A stretch of 55,016 nucleotides of DNA from an uncultured Nostocoides sp. (GTDB lineage: Bacteria; Actinomycetota; Actinomycetes; Actinomycetales; Dermatophilaceae). Each line of letters opens with the position of its first letter. The first letter of the stretch is position 1. The notes beneath the pieces were generated by a model, which saw nothing but the letters and a program-made list of their open reading frames with translations, made no database searches and had not been told where the DNA came from. Position numbers and translations under genes: made by a program. The stretch covers positions 1 to 55,016 of the forward strand of contig CALMQX010000039.1 of NCBI GenBank assembly GCA_937873315.1, written 5' to 3'. Positions 32,690 through 43,539 of this stretch are shown here, piece by piece.

Positions 32690-34078
32690 TTACATCCTCT
32701 CGAAGCCACGGATCCGCTCCCAGTCGGTCACGGTGGCGTTGTAGGCCGCGAGCTCGACGTCCGCGGCATTGACATAGTGATCGACGACCTCGTCACCGAA
32801 GGCCGCCCGAGCGATAGCGCTGCCGTGCAACAGGTCTCGGGCCTCCGCCAGTGTCGAAGGTACGTGAACGTAGTCGCCGGTGTAGGCATTGCCCACGCAC
32901 ATCGGGTCCAGTGTGAGCTTCTCCGCGATGCCGTACAGGCCGCCGGCCATCATCGCGGCCACGGAGAGGTAGGGGTTGACATCTCCACCGGGTACTCGAT
33001 TCTCCACACGTAGCCCCGCCCCATGACCGACGACCCGCAAGGCACAGGTGCGATTATCCGTACCCCAAGCGACGGCCGTGGGTGCGAAGGAGCCAGCGGC
33101 AAAGCGCTTGTAGGAGTTCACATTGGGCGCATAGAAGTAGGTGAACTCACGCATCGTGGCCAGCAGACCGGCCAGGAAGTGGTCGAAGATCTCGCTGCGC
33201 CCACCCTCGCGGTTCTCGTCAGCGAAGGACACCGTGCCATCGGTGCCACGCAGCGAGAGGTGGATGTGGCAGGAGTTGCCCTCACGTTGGTCGTACTTGG
33301 CCATGAAGGTCAGCGAATGGCCATGCTTGGCCGCGATCTCCTTGGCACCATTCTTGTAGATCGTGTGGTTGTCACAGGTCCGGACGACCGAGTCGTAGAG
33401 GAAGCCGATCTCGTGCTGGCCGAGGTTGCACTCGCCCTTGGCCGACTCGACGGTCATGCCTGCGGTGTACATCTCGTTACGGATCTCGCGGAGCACGGGC
33501 TCGACCTTGGTGCCACCGAAGATCGAGTAGTCGACGTTATAGCGGTTGGTCCCGGTCAACCCCGCATAGCGACGATCCCAGGCCTCGTCGAATGTCTGCT
33601 CGAACATGATGAACTCGAGTTCGGTCCCGCAGAAGGCCGCGAAGCCCATCTCCCGCGCCGCGGCTTCCTGTGACTTCAGCACCGTGCGCGGCGACTGGGG
33701 CACCTCGCCGGAGCCATCAAGCCAGGTCAGGTCGCATTGGATGGTCGCAGATGCCCGATCACCGGGGGTACGCCGCAGCGTCGCCAGATCCATCGTGAAG
33801 AACATGTCGCCATAGCCACGCTCCCAGGAGGAGATGGCATATCCGTCGACCGTGTTCATATCGATATCGACGGCCAGCAGGTAGTTGCAGCCCTCGGTGC
33901 CATGGGCCAGCACATGCTCGAGGAAGAAATGCCCGTGGATGCGCTTGCCCTGAAGGCGACCCTGCATGTCCGTGAACGCCACGATCACCGTGTCGATCGA
34001 GCCATCCTCGATCTCCGCTGTCAGTTGCTCCACGCTCAACTGGGGAGGTCCGCCCCGATGGATCGATGCGCCGCTCAT
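32690..34078 (-). CDS. Glutamine-synthetase-family gamma-glutamyl ligase (GlnA3/GlnA4/PuuA-like)
   Basis: 462 residues of the GS fold, starting at ATG 34078 with AAGGAGG 5 nt upstream. Catalytic motifs: FCGTELEFIMFEQTFD (metal Glu), ESAKGECNLGQHEIGF, NSCHIHLSLRG (His), AAGSFAPTAVAWGTDNRTCALRVVG and ENRVPGGDVNPYL. It lacks the adenylylation loop Tyr of true GS and has the PuuA-like extra features, so it more likely joins glutamate to an amine (polyamine, ethanolamine or similar). First structural gene after the GntR regulator. The substrate is discussed under findings. Confidence 0.9.
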   Translation of the reverse strand: MSGASIHRGGPPQLSVEQLTAEIEDGSIDTVIVAFTDMQGRLQGKRIHGHFFLEHVLAHGTEGCNYLLAVDIDMNTVDGYAISSWERGYGDMFFTMDLATLRRTPGDRASATIQCDLTWLDGSGEVPQSPRTVLKSQEAAAREMGFAAFCGTELEFIMFEQTFDEAWDRRYAGLTGTNRYNVDYSIFGGTKVEPVLREIRNEMYTAGMTVESAKGECNLGQHEIGFLYDSVVRTCDNHTIYKNGAKEIAAKHGHSLTFMAKYDQREGNSCHIHLSLRGTDGTVSFADENREGGRSEIFDHFLAGLLATMREFTYFYAPNVNSYKRFAAGSFAPTAVAWGTDNRTCALRVVGHGAGLRVENRVPGGDVNPYLSVAAMMAGGLYGIAEKLTLDPMCVGNAYTGDYVHVPSTLAEARDLLHGSAIARAAFGDEVVDHYVNAADVELAAYNATVTDWERIRGFERM

Positions 34079-34095
34079 GTGTCCTCCTTGATCGC

Positions 34096-34827
34096 TCATC
34101 CGAGAAGTCCTCGCAAGAGCGCTGCGGTCCCGTCGCAGTGCTCCTCCATCGCCGATCGGGCCACTTCGGGCTCACCAGTGATGATCGCGGCCACGATGGC
34201 CTCGTGCTGGTCATGGGAGTGCTCGATATTGCGCCGCAGCACCGGAATGGCGGCCAGCAATTCGCTGAGCGCGGCCTGCGCGCGGGTCACCGATTCGACC
34301 ACCATGGGCGCTCCGGTGACCGTGGCGATGGCGAGATGGAGTCGTGAGTCGGCGATGCGATGCGCCGCGCCCTGCGAGGTCCGCACGGCGACGGCCGATT
34401 CCCGCAGCCAACTGCGCTGATCGGCCGAGAGGTGGCGGGTCGCGGCCAGGCGAGCGGCGCCGGGCTCCACCACGCGGCGGAAGTCCAGGGCGTCCTCCAG
34501 TGCGGCGCCGCGCCGGACGTCCGGCGTGAGTGAGCGCGGGGCGTACCCGGCATAGGTCACGACGCTGCCGCCGCCGCGGCCTCGACGTGTCTGGACCAAA
34601 CCGGAGTCCCGCAGCGCGGCAATCGCTTCACGCAAGGTGTTCCGCGACACCCCCAGTCGCTCTGCCAGGTCGCGCTCGGGCGGCAACTGATCGCCATCGA
34701 CGAAGACCCCCAAGCGGATCGCCGTCGCGAGTTGCTCGACCGTGGACTCGAAGGCATTCCCGACGCTCGGGCGCAGCACGGCCTCGGTCAGCCAGCCTGG
34801 CTGCGGGTCACGTGGGGCGACGGTCAC
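34096..34827 (-). CDS. GntR/FadR-family (FCD domain) regulator
   Basis: 243 residues: winged helix-turn-helix (LATAIRLGVFVDGDQLPPERDLAERLGVSRNTLREAIAALRDSGLVQTRRGRGGGSVV) and an all-helical FCD effector domain with likely metal-binding His/Asp (SRLHLAIATVTG, HSHDQHEAIVAAI). The GTG 34827 is 7 nt after a CATACT -10 and no ribosome binding site is seen, so a leaderless mRNA is probable. Probably a repressor of the gamma-glutamyl operon that starts 17 bp downstream. Confidence 0.88.
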   Translation of the reverse strand: MTVAPRDPQPGWLTEAVLRPSVGNAFESTVEQLATAIRLGVFVDGDQLPPERDLAERLGVSRNTLREAIAALRDSGLVQTRRGRGGGSVVTYAGYAPRSLTPDVRRGAALEDALDFRRVVEPGAARLAATRHLSADQRSWLRESAVAVRTSQGAAHRIADSRLHLAIATVTGAPMVVESVTRAQAALSELLAAIPVLRRNIEHSHDQHEAIVAAIITGEPEVARSAMEEHCDGTAALLRGLLG

Positions 34828-34834
34828 GCAGGTC

Positions 34835-34863
34835 AGTATGCCGTGCAATGGTCCGCATGTGAA
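34835..34863 (-). promoter_or_regulatory. Promoter of the GntR-led operon
   Basis: On the minus strand TTCACA (34863-34858), a 17-bp spacer, CATACT (34840-34835), then 7 nt to GTG 34827. The -10 overlaps a GTATGCC heptamer. Confidence 0.55.
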
Positions 34864-34883
34864 CCATTGGCCGTCGACGCAGT

Positions 34884-35981
34884 TCAGACGAGTCGGTGCA
34901 TCCAGCCGTAGGTGTCCTCGGAGGTGCCCTTCTGAATGCCGAGCAAACGCTCGCGAATGCCATTGGTGACCGGGCCACCATGCTCGCCAGCGGTCGACGG
35001 AGCGGACCCGCCGTCCCAGCGCAACTCACCGATCGGCGTCACGATCGCTGCGGTGCCGCAGGCAAAAACTTCGAGGATGTCGCCGCTGGCGACGCCATCC
35101 TTCCACTCCTGCACCGGGATTGCGCGCTCCTCCGGCTCAAGGTCGAATTCCTTGGCCAACTGGAGCACGGACATCCGCGTGATGCCGGGCAGGATCGTTC
35201 CGGTCAACTCGGGGGTGATGAGGCGTCCATCCTTGGTCACAAAGAAGACGTTCATGCCGCCGAGTTCATCAACGAAGGTGTGCGTGGCCGAGTCCAGGAA
35301 GACGGCCTGGTCGCAGCCATTCTGACCGCCCTCGATCTGGCCGGCGAGGGCCGAGGCATAGTTGCCACCGCACTTGGCGGCGCCGGTGCCCCCAGAACCA
35401 GCACGGGCAAAGTGCTCGGAGATCCATAAGGTCACCGGGCGCAGCCCGCCCGTGAAGATCGGTGCGGCCGGGGAGGCGATCACCGAGTATCGGACCTCGT
35501 CGGATGGCCGCAGACCGAGGAAGGCTGCCGAGGCATACATAAACGGACGCAGGTACAAACTCTTCTCACCCTGATCGGCAGCGGGCACCCAGGCCTCGTC
35601 AGCCTCGACGAGGATGCGCAGGCTCTCGATGAAGGTCTCGACCGGGAGCTCGGGGAGCACCATCCGGCGCGCAGAGGAGTTCAGTCGCTCGGCATTAGCC
35701 TCGGGGCGGAATGTCCACACCGAGCCATCGGGGTGGCGGTACGCCTTGAGACCCTCAAAGATCTCCTGCGCATAGTGCAGGACGGCTGCGGCAGGGCTGA
35801 TCTGGATCGGACCGAATGCCGTGAGCTGGCCACTGTGCCAGCCCTCGCCTTTGGTCCACGTGGCCGTGACCATGTGGTCGGTCATGTGCAGGCCAAAGCC
35901 CGGGTCCGCCAAGATCCCGCTACGGACGCTCTCGGCGGTCGGGTCGAGGCGCCGCTGGATGTTGAAGGTGAGCGAGCTCAT
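34884..35981 (-). CDS. ilvE: Branched-chain amino acid aminotransferase
   Basis: Fold-type IV PLP enzyme, 365 residues, transferring the amino group to the keto acids of Leu/Ile/Val. Blocks: VLHYAQEIFEGLKAYRHPDG, FRPEANAERLN, YLRPFMYASAAFLGLRPS, the PLP lysine in GAAKCGGNYASALAGQ, CDQAVFLDS, ELGGMNVFFV and EVFACGTAAIVTPIG. ATG 35981 has a TAGCCT box 6 nt upstream. Follows leuB on the same strand with 23 bp between. Confidence 0.97.
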   Translation of the reverse strand: MSSLTFNIQRRLDPTAESVRSGILADPGFGLHMTDHMVTATWTKGEGWHSGQLTAFGPIQISPAAAVLHYAQEIFEGLKAYRHPDGSVWTFRPEANAERLNSSARRMVLPELPVETFIESLRILVEADEAWVPAADQGEKSLYLRPFMYASAAFLGLRPSDEVRYSVIASPAAPIFTGGLRPVTLWISEHFARAGSGGTGAAKCGGNYASALAGQIEGGQNGCDQAVFLDSATHTFVDELGGMNVFFVTKDGRLITPELTGTILPGITRMSVLQLAKEFDLEPEERAIPVQEWKDGVASGDILEVFACGTAAIVTPIGELRWDGGSAPSTAGEHGGPVTNGIRERLLGIQKGTSEDTYGWMHRLV

Positions 35982-35987
35982 AAGATC

Positions 35988-35993
35988 AGGCTA
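35988..35993 (-). promoter_or_regulatory. Leaderless-type -10 box of ilvE
   Basis: TAGCCT, 6 nt upstream of ATG 35981, just after the leuB stop. Confidence 0.45.
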
Positions 35994-36004
35994 CTTCCTG
36001 GGGC

Positions 36005-37072
36005 TCAGAGGCGAGCGGCGATGGCGTCGCCGATGGCGGTGGTGGACCGGGCCGCGTCACCGCGCTCGGCAAGGTCTGCGGCCACTGCGGCCTCGATGCG
36101 CTGTGCTGCGGCCGGTAGGCCCACGTGGTCCAGCATCATGGCCGCGGAGAGAACCGCGGCAGTGGGGTCCGCCTTGCCCTGGCCAGCGATGTCCGGGGCC
36201 GAACCGTGCACGGGCTCAAACATGCTGGGAGCGGTGCGAGTGGGGTTGATATTGCCCGAGGCCGCCAGGCCGATACCGCCCGCTATGGCAGCAGCGATGT
36301 CGGTAATGATGTCGCCAAAGAGATTGTCCGTGACGATGACGTCGAACCGGCCCGGGTCCGTAGTGAGGAAGATCGTGGCCGCATCGACATGCTGATAGGC
36401 CGTCTCCACCTCGGGGAACTCAGCGGCAACCTCTTCGACCGTGCGGCGCCACAGGTGGCCAGCGTGGGTGAGCACGTTGTGCTTGTGCACCAACGTCAGG
36501 TGGCGGCGCGGACGCGCTTGGGCGCGGGCAAAGGCATCCCGCACGACGCGCTCAACACCGAAGCGGGTGTTGACCGAAACCTCGGTGGCGATTTCGTGGG
36601 GCGTGCCCACACGCAGCCCGCCACCGTTGCCGACATAGGGGCCTTCCGTTCCCTCGCGCACGACGACGAAGTCGATGCCATCGGGAGCGACCCGAGCCAC
36701 ATCGAGCGGGCTGGCCACGCCCGGGTACAGGCGGGCCGGGCGAAGGTTGACGAAGTGGTCCAGCGCGAAGCGCAGCGGCAGCAGCACCCCGCGCTCCAGG
36801 ACGCCGGACGGCACCGTCGGATCACCGATAGCGCCCAGCAGAATGGCATCGTGGCCCCGCAGTTCGGCGATGACCGAGTCCGGCAGGGTCTCCCCGGTTG
36901 CGTGCCAGCGGCGGGCGCCCAGGTCGTACTCGGTCAGGCTGACACCGACGTCGGGCACGGCAGCGGTGAGCACCTTGAGGCCCTCCGCAACAACCTCCGG
37001 CCCAATCCCATCTCCGCCGATCACGGCGAGATTCAGGTGGGTGGGGGCCGCGGCTGCCGTCGTGGAAGTCAT
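36005..37072 (-). CDS. leuB: 3-isopropylmalate dehydrogenase
   Basis: 355 residues; oxidises 3-isopropylmalate in leucine synthesis (and the citramalate-derived homologue for isoleucine). Beta-decarboxylating dehydrogenase signatures: [67 protein letters not shown], and [29 protein letters not shown] (metal Asp). [14 protein letters not shown] near the C terminus. ATG 37072 has TAGTCT 6 nt upstream. Between serA and ilvE, all on one strand. Confidence 0.97.
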   Translation of the reverse strand: MTSTTAAAAPTHLNLAVIGGDGIGPEVVAEGLKVLTAAVPDVGVSLTEYDLGARRWHATGETLPDSVIAELRGHDAILLGAIGDPTVPSGVLERGVLLPLRFALDHFVNLRPARLYPGVASPLDVARVAPDGIDFVVVREGTEGPYVGNGGGLRVGTPHEIATEVSVNTRFGVERVVRDAFARAQARPRRHLTLVHKHNVLTHAGHLWRRTVEEVAAEFPEVETAYQHVDAATIFLTTDPGRFDVIVTDNLFGDIITDIAAAIAGGIGLAASGNINPTRTAPSMFEPVHGSAPDIAGQGKADPTAAVLSAAMMLDHVGLPAAAQRIEAAVAADLAERGDAARSTTAIGDAIAARL

Positions 37073-37078
37073 GGGTCC

Positions 37079-37084
37079 AGACTA
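37079..37084 (-). promoter_or_regulatory. Leaderless-type -10 box of leuB
   Basis: TAGTCT, 6 nt upstream of ATG 37072, in the 54-bp gap after serA. A 6-bp dyad (CGTCCG/CGGACG) precedes it. Confidence 0.45.
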
Positions 37085-37126
37085 GGGCGACCGTCCGGCA
37101 TTCGGACGACCGATCTCACGCACCGA

Positions 37127-38713
37127 TCAGGCGAGGTTGACCACTCGCAGCATCTCGGTGGTGATCGCGGACTCGATCGCTGCGGACATCTCAGCCGGGA
37201 TCGCGCTGTCCACGGTCAACCCGACCATGGCCCGACCGCTCTCGTCATGGCGGGAGACCTGCATGGCCGCGATATTGATCGACCCCTCCCCGAGCAGACG
37301 GCCCAGCGTGCCGATCACGCCCGGCCGGTCGATGTACCGGAAGAAGGCCATATGCCGCGAGATCGGCACCTCAAGATCAAAGCCGTCGACCTCGGTGATC
37401 TTCTGGACCATTTTGGGTCCGGTCAGGGTGCCCGACACCGAGCGAACCGTGCCATCGGCCAGGGTGCCCCGCAAGGTCGTGACATTGCGGAAGTCCTCGG
37501 CCACCGGTGAGGTCACCAAAGAGACCTCAAGGCCACGCTCCTTGGCGTGCAAGGGGGCGTTGACATAGGTCACCGGGTCCTCGGTGATGTCGGTGAAGAT
37601 GCCCTTCTGCGCCGCCAACTTCCACACCGATACGTCGTGCGAGGTAATCTCGCCGCGCACATCGATCACGAGCGAGACCGGGACCGCGCCAGCGACTGCG
37701 GTGAAGACCCGACCCAGTTTCTCGACCAGGTCGATGCCCGGCTTGACCTCGTCGGCGACCACGCCACCAGCCACATTGACTGCATCGGGCACGAGGTCGC
37801 CCCCGAGGGCCAAGCGAACCGACTTGGCGACGGCGACCCCGGCCTTCTCCTGGGCCTCGTCGGTCGAGGCCCCCAGGTGCGGCGTGACGACCACGGACTC
37901 GAAGGCGAAGAGCGGACTGTCGGTGCACGGCTCGGTGTCGAAGACATCGAGCCCGCCACCGGCGACTCGGCCCTCGGCAATGGCGTCCGCCAGGGCCGTC
38001 TCATCGAGCACCCCACCGCGGGCGGCATTGATGATCCGCACGCTGGGCTTGACCTTGGTCAGCGCCTCGGCGCCGATCAGGCCGATGGTCTCCGGCGTCT
38101 TGGGCAGGTGGATCGAGATGAAGTCGGACTCGGCCAACAACTCATCGAGGGTGACCAGTTGAGCGCCCAGCTGCCCAGCCCGCTGCGCCGACACGTAGGG
38201 GTCGTACGCCAGGATCTCCATGCCGAAACCCTTGAGCCGCTCGGCCACCAGCTGACCAATCCGGCCGAAGCCGACGATGCCGACCTTTTTCTCCAGCAAC
38301 TCCACGCCGCCATACGAGCTGCGCTTCCACGCTCCACCCTTGAGCGACTGGTTCGCGGGGGCGATGTTGCGGGCACTGGCCAGGAGCAGACCCACGGCGA
38401 GCTCGGCCGCGCTCGTGATATTCGAGGTCGGCGCGTTGACGACCATGACGCCGGCCTTAGTGGCGGCGGGCACGTCAACATTGTCCAGACCGACGCCAGC
38501 GCGGGCGATGACCTTGAGCTGCTTGGCTGCGGCGATCGCCTCGGCGTTCATCTTGGTGGCCGAGCGGATGAGCACCGCATCAACATCGGCGAGGGCGGGC
38601 AGCAACTCCTCGCGGTCCGCGCCATCGCAGTGACGAACCTCGAAGTCGGGTCCGAGGGCATCGATGGTGGCAGGTGAAAGTTCCTCGGCGATGAGGACGA
38701 CAGGGCGAGTCAT
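37127..38713 (-). CDS. serA: D-3-phosphoglycerate dehydrogenase
   Basis: 528 residues, the long actinobacterial type of SerA (first step of serine synthesis). The catalytic D-2-hydroxyacid dehydrogenase part has GLDNVDVPAATKAGV, VGIVGFGRIGQLVAERL (NAD site), INAARGGVLDETAL and VVTPHLGASTDEAQ (catalytic His). After about residue 310 follow the intervening ASB-like domain and a C-terminal ACT domain (FRYIDRPGVIGTLGRLLGEGSINIAAMQV), the site of serine feedback. ATG 38713 has GGAGG 9 nt upstream. Confidence 0.97.
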   Translation of the reverse strand: MTRPVVLIAEELSPATIDALGPDFEVRHCDGADREELLPALADVDAVLIRSATKMNAEAIAAAKQLKVIARAGVGLDNVDVPAATKAGVMVVNAPTSNITSAAELAVGLLLASARNIAPANQSLKGGAWKRSSYGGVELLEKKVGIVGFGRIGQLVAERLKGFGMEILAYDPYVSAQRAGQLGAQLVTLDELLAESDFISIHLPKTPETIGLIGAEALTKVKPSVRIINAARGGVLDETALADAIAEGRVAGGGLDVFDTEPCTDSPLFAFESVVVTPHLGASTDEAQEKAGVAVAKSVRLALGGDLVPDAVNVAGGVVADEVKPGIDLVEKLGRVFTAVAGAVPVSLVIDVRGEITSHDVSVWKLAAQKGIFTDITEDPVTYVNAPLHAKERGLEVSLVTSPVAEDFRNVTTLRGTLADGTVRSVSGTLTGPKMVQKITEVDGFDLEVPISRHMAFFRYIDRPGVIGTLGRLLGEGSINIAAMQVSRHDESGRAMVGLTVDSAIPAEMSAAIESAITTEMLRVVNLA

Positions 38714-38853
38714 GGGTGGGTTCCTCCAAGATAAGAAGACCGGTCGAACGCACGCCGTTGTGCACCCCTCCCGTGCGGGTCACCCCGCGCACTGCCATGG
38801 TAGCCAGGCTGGCATCCAGCAATTCACTGGTGTCCACCCAGCGGCCCGGTGAC

Positions 38854-39312
38854 CTAGCGCGCCTTCGCCGCGATGCGCCGGGAGGCCACCACCACGACCA
38901 GCACCACGAGGATGCCGATCAGAGCCCACCACCAGCCGATCTGACCAAAGATCGCGGTCACCACCGCGAGTCCCACGGTCAGATAGAGCGTCGCCCACAG
39001 TGCCGCCCCCACCACCAGAGCCGGGATAAAGCGCCGCATGGGCATACGCAGCAACCCACTCGCGGCGTTGATCGCCGTCTGAACCCCGACGGTCAGGAAT
39101 CCCACGGACACCAAGGGGGCACCAAAGCGGCGGACCCAGCCCTCAGCCCGAGTCACCAACGGCCGATCGAGGTGGCTGGCGAGCCTGGACCGTTCACCAC
39201 CGCTGCGCAGACCACGCCCCACGGCATACGTGGCGCCACCACGCAGAAAGGCGCCAGCGAAGAGCACGAGCCAACCGACCCACACGGGCCAGTCGGCAAT
39301 CCATTTCTCCAC
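38854..39312 (-). CDS. Small VTT/DedA-like membrane protein, paralogue 1
   Basis: 152 residues with four to five hydrophobic segments: VWVGWLVLFAGAFLRGGATYAVGR, FGAPLVSVGFLTVGVQTAINAASGLLRM, FIPALVVGAALWATLYLTVGLAVV and WWWALIGILVVLVVVVASRR. The order, with a polar GLLRMPMRRFIP loop after a re-entrant-like segment, resembles a reduced VTT (DedA) fold, a family of lipid scramblase/flippase-like proteins. Adjacent to a paralogue 4 bp upstream. The function is not established. Confidence 0.65.
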   Translation of the reverse strand: MEKWIADWPVWVGWLVLFAGAFLRGGATYAVGRGLRSGGERSRLASHLDRPLVTRAEGWVRRFGAPLVSVGFLTVGVQTAINAASGLLRMPMRRFIPALVVGAALWATLYLTVGLAVVTAIFGQIGWWWALIGILVVLVVVVASRRIAAKAR

Positions 39313-39316
39313 CGGG

Positions 39317-39760
39317 CTACCCTACGTGGCTCGCGAGCGCCCGCCGACCAAAGGCAATCGCGATCAGAACGACGACAATGCCGGCGACGACGGGCCAGGC
39401 GCCCCTCGCCAAGGACTCCAGGACCGCAACCCCCAAGGCGGTCTGAAGAGCAGCCCACAGCGAGGACACCAAGCACAAGGCACCGATGAAAGGCGCCATC
39501 GGGATCCGCAACACTCCACACGCGAGCTGCGTGGCTCCGGCCAGTCCGTAGAAGGGATATGTCCCGACCACGGACCAAGCGCCCCAGCGACGCACCGACG
39601 ATAAGCCCTTGGCCAGGGCCGCACTGGCCCTCCCTGCCCGCTCCGTCCAGCGTGAGCCCGCGGCTCCGAAGGCGTAATAGCCCAGGCCGCGGACGATGCC
39701 GAGCAGGAAGAAGCCGGCATACATCCAGCCCGTCGGCAATGACGACAGCCACGCGATCAC
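39317..39760 (-). CDS. Small VTT/DedA-like membrane protein, paralogue 2
   Basis: 147 residues, organised like its downstream neighbour: MYAGFFLLGIVRGLGYYAFGAAGSRW, WSVVGTYPFYGLAGATQLACGVLRIPMAPFIGALCLVSSLWAAL, and a C-terminal helix WPVVAGIVVVLIAIAFGRRAL. Matching landmarks (R-G-[GL]-xTY/GYYAxG; GLLRMPMRRF versus GVLRIPMAPF) show a tandem duplication with strong divergence. The two may form a heterodimer. It is downstream of ilvC on the same strand. Confidence 0.65.
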   Translation of the reverse strand: MIAWLSSLPTGWMYAGFFLLGIVRGLGYYAFGAAGSRWTERAGRASAALAKGLSSVRRWGAWSVVGTYPFYGLAGATQLACGVLRIPMAPFIGALCLVSSLWAALQTALGVAVLESLARGAWPVVAGIVVVLIAIAFGRRALASHVG

Positions 39761-39823
39761 GGGGGAACCGTAGATCGCGTGGCTGTGCGTTGGCTGTGTG
39801 GCGGAGTATGCCGGGTGCTCGGG

Positions 39824-41414
<1,591 letters not shown>

Positions 41415-41415
<1 letters not shown>

Positions 41416-43337
41416 CAGGCCTGGTCTCCTTCAGCTGGGTCGCTCGTGCGGTGGCTGCCGCTGGGAATGCCATCGTGGTCAGCGTCCAGATCCTGCTCGA
41501 CGGCGTCGCTCTCCTCGCGATCCCATTGGGGCGCAGTGTCTTTCGCGATCTGAATGAGGTCATTGGAGACCCCGGCCGGAACCATCGGCCACACCATGGC
41601 GTCGCGGTGGACGACGAAGTCGATGACCACCGGGCGGTCATTGCAGTCCATCGCGGCCTTGATGGTGGCGTCGACATCCTCGGGACGCTCGCAGCGCAAA
41701 CCCAAGCAGCCGTAGGCGTCGGCCAACTTCACGAAATCGGGAATCCGCTCACCGGCGTGCGAGGTGTGCAGGTCGGTGTTGCTGTAGCGCTCGTTGTAGA
41801 ACAGCGTCTGCCACTGGCGGACCATGCCCAGGCTCGAGTTGTTGATGATCGCGACCTTGATCGGGATGTTGTTGATGACGCAGGTCGCGAGCTCCTGATT
41901 GGTCATCTGGAAGCAGCCATCGCCATCAATCGCCCACACGGTCCGGTCGGGCTCGGCGGCCTTGGCACCCATGGCGGCGGGCACCGCATACCCCATGGTT
42001 CCCAGGCCACCGGAGTTGAGCCATGAGTTGGGCCGCTCGTACTGGACGAACTGAGCCGCCCACATCTGGTGTTGGCCGACGCCCGCGACATAGGTCGCAT
42101 CGGGGCCGACGATCGCACCCAGTCGCTCAATGACGTACTGGGGTGCCAGTGTGGCTCCCTCAGCCGGCTCGGAGTAGCCGATCGGGAACATCGACTTCCA
42201 CCCCGCGACGCGCTCGCGCCACTCGACGTAGTCACCCAGGTGGCCGGCCTCCATGTCCGCATCAATGGCGTCGAAAAGGTCGGAGATGACACCCTTGCAG
42301 TCCCCCACGATCGGGACATCTGCGTGCCGGTTCTTCCCGATTTCAGCGGGGTCGATGTCCGCGTGGATGACCTTGGCTTCGGGGGCAAAGGTGGAGAGCT
42401 GGCCGGTGACCCGGTCATCGAAGCGTGCCCCGAGGGCGATGATCAGGTCGGCCTTCTGGAGGGCCGTCACGGCCGAGACCGTGCCGTGCATGCCCGGCAT
42501 GCCGAGGTGCAGCGGGTGGCTATCCGGCAGGGCGCCACGGGCCATGAGGGTGGTGACGACCGGGATCTGCGTGAGCTCGACCAGTCGGCGCAACTCTGCG
42601 GCGGCTCGGGCGCGAATGACGCCGCCACCGACGTAGAGCACAGGACGCTCGGCTGCCGCGATCATCCGGGCGGCCTCACGAATCTGCTTGCTATGCGGTC
42701 GGGTCACCGGCCGGTATCCGGGGAGCTCGACCCGCGGCGGCCAGCTGAAGGTGGTCTTGGCCTGAAGGGCGTCCTTGGAGATGTCCACCAGGACCGGACC
42801 GGGACGCCCGGTGCTGGCCACATGGAAGGCCTCAGCGATCACGCGCGGGATGTCGTCGGCATTGGTCACCAAGTAGTTGTGCTTGGTCACCGGCATCGTG
42901 ATGCCCCGGATATCGGCTTCCTGGAAGGCATCGCTGCCGATGGACGCGCTATTGACCTGACCGGTGATCGCCACGATCGGCACCGAGTCCATATGAGCGT
43001 CGGCGATCGGCGTGACGAGGTTCGTGGCCCCGGGACCGCTGGTCGCCATGCACACACCGACCTTGCCGGTGGCGGCGGCATACCCCTCGGCCGCGTGTCC
43101 GGCGCCTTGCTCGTGGCGAACCAGGATGTGACGAACCTTGACGCTGTCCAGCAGCGGGTCGTATGCGGGCAGGATCGCGCCACCGGGGATACCGAAAACG
43201 GTGTCCACGTCCATGGCCTCCAGCGAGAGCACCAGGCTCTGCGCGCCGGTTACCGTGACGGGCGCCTTCGAGCGGGCCTGAGAGGCCATTTGCGCTGGGC
43301 TCGGCGCGCCGCTGGGGGCTGCCTGCTGGTCGCTCAC
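41415..43337 (-). CDS. ilvB: Acetolactate synthase large (catalytic) subunit
   Basis: 640 residues, a TPP/FAD enzyme making acetolactate or acetohydroxybutyrate. [19 protein letters not shown] and [39 protein letters not shown] carry the catalytic Glu. The central FAD domain is VRYVGGGV-like ([16 protein letters not shown]). The TPP motif is [35 protein letters not shown] 43337 with AGGAAG upstream. The N-terminal 30 residues are Ala/Pro-rich and not conserved. Controlled by a leader-peptide attenuator 30-125 bp upstream. Confidence 0.98.
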
Positions 43338-43367
43338 GGTGGTTCACTTCCTGGGTCGTCGGTGCAT

Positions 43368-43405
43368 AAAAAAGCCCTCCAGTCCCGTGGCGGGACGACG
43401 GAGGG
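43368..43405 (-). terminator. Attenuator terminator in the ilvB leader
   Basis: Two stacked stems on the minus strand, CCCTCC/GGAGGG (43405-43400 with 43380-43375) and GTCCCG/CGGGAC inside, followed by C and six T (43373-43368). A very clear intrinsic terminator 31 nt before the ilvB start. Confidence 0.9.
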
Positions 43406-43406
43406 A

Positions 43407-43435
43407 GCGCGTCTGTCCGAGTCGGTCAGACGCGC
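43407..43435 (-). promoter_or_regulatory. Attenuator hairpin overlapping the leader-peptide end
   Basis: Nine-base stem GCGCGTCTG / CAGACGCGC (43407-43415 with 43427-43435). It contains the last codons of the leader peptide and lies 1 nt before the terminator stem, so ribosome position decides the fold. Confidence 0.7.
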
Positions 43436-43461
43436 GCGAGAAGTACGAGGGACTGCGCCAC
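43426..43461 (-). CDS. Leu/Val-rich leader peptide of ilvBNC
   Basis: Eleven residues MAQSLVLLARV from GTG 43461 (GGTGGAG upstream) to TGA 43426. The L-V-L-L run uses CTC-GTA-CTT-CTC, including codons rare in this GC-rich sequence, which favours stalling when charged tRNA is low. Position, hairpin and terminator give a full branched-chain amino acid attenuator. Confidence 0.8.
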   Translation of the reverse strand: MAQSLVLLARV

Positions 43462-43539
43462 GGCTCCACCCTGTCGCCGCGCACGCACGATGTCAATCCG
43501 CGAGACGCCCAATCCCAGTATGCGAGCGCGAGACCTTGC

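Noticed and set aside
38580-38837. 85-codon frame covering the serA leader
   Set aside because: It overlaps the start of serA in another frame and lacks codon bias. No attenuator-like hairpin/terminator pair was found here.
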